From Clostridiales bacterium (GTDB taxonomy: Bacteria > Bacillota > Clostridia > Lachnospirales > Lachnospiraceae), in NCBI GenBank assembly GCA_012522735.1, contig JAAYJU010000132.1:1-33084 (forward strand): a stretch of DNA of 33,084 nucleotides. The letters run 5' to 3'. Of this stretch, positions 33,041 to 33,084 are shown piece after piece. The stretch's first letter is position 1; every line of letters begins with the position of its first letter. Position numbers and translations under genes: made by a program. Under the pieces are notes generated by a model. That model did no database searches and was not told the origin of the DNA. It saw nothing but the letters and a program-made list of their open reading frames with translations.

Positions 33041-33084
33041 TTCTTCTTATCCTTTATTCTACAAAGCAGACAAACCGTCTCAAC

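Overview
The window looks like a chromosomal segment of a low-GC, Gram-positive anaerobe of the Clostridia, most plausibly a member of the Lachnospiraceae or a close relative. This is an inference from the AT-rich sequence, strong AGGAGG-type ribosome binding sites, a tyrosine T-box leader, many ABC-2 transporters, XRE regulators and DUF families typical of that group. No rRNA, tRNA, CRISPR array, transposase or phage gene was found.

Layout. (1) 1-3100: an acyltransferase-like gene running off the left edge, metF, a YlxP/DUF503 gene, a metallophosphoesterase and a 52-residue small protein gene. (2) 3179-4591: a secreted protein with a C-terminal Ig-like domain. (3) 4822-7343: ddl and murF, two consecutive steps of peptidoglycan precursor synthesis, separated by a perfect 50-bp tandem duplication that carries a palindrome. 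(4) 7476-11165: a NatA/NatB-like exporter with one ATPase and two permeases, flanked by GGTACC-rich palindromic repeats. (5) 11244-12992: a nitroreductase, an AzoR-like flavoprotein and a gene remnant. (6) 13010-14713: tyrS behind a T-box leader, with two further palindromes between the T-box terminator and the gene. (7) 14753-19739: a MacB/Vex-like ATPase-permease fusion, a DUF3784-type membrane protein and a secreted protein. (8) 19891-21139: an MNT/HEPN toxin-antitoxin-like pair flanked by imperfect 28-bp direct repeats, the HEPN gene being frameshifted. (9) 21250-26949: a gene broken by an amber codon, an XRE regulator fused to a PyrE-like phosphoribosyltransferase domain, a DUF368 lipid-carrier transporter, and an XRE-TPR regulator followed by a PLDc_N / ATPase / permease operon. 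(10) 27225-33040: a VOC protein, a UPF0316 membrane protein, a decayed flavoprotein gene, an ECF sigma / anti-sigma pair, a Fic protein, a methyltransferase and an MGMT-like protein.

The most interesting thread is regulatory. Near-identical palindromes (GGAGGATAAATCCTCC or GGAGGTAAAACCTCC on the coding strand) lie upstream of murF, tyrS, the XRE-PRTase gene and the XRE-TPR gene. All have the same orientation relative to the downstream gene. In most cases the right arm sits where a -35 box should be, about 17 bp before an AT-rich -10 hexamer, and the sites usually occur in pairs 47-50 bp apart. This suggests a small regulon under one or both XRE proteins. One of these appears to be a ligand sensor derived from orotate phosphoribosyltransferase: the PRPP loop is kept but the catalytic loop and orotate-binding segment are lost.

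Several genes are visibly decaying: HEPN (net loss of one copy of a 7-nt repeat), the gene at 21250-21762 (amber codon 17), the flavoprotein at 28254-29103 (two frame breaks) and a DUF1349-like fragment at 12756-12992.
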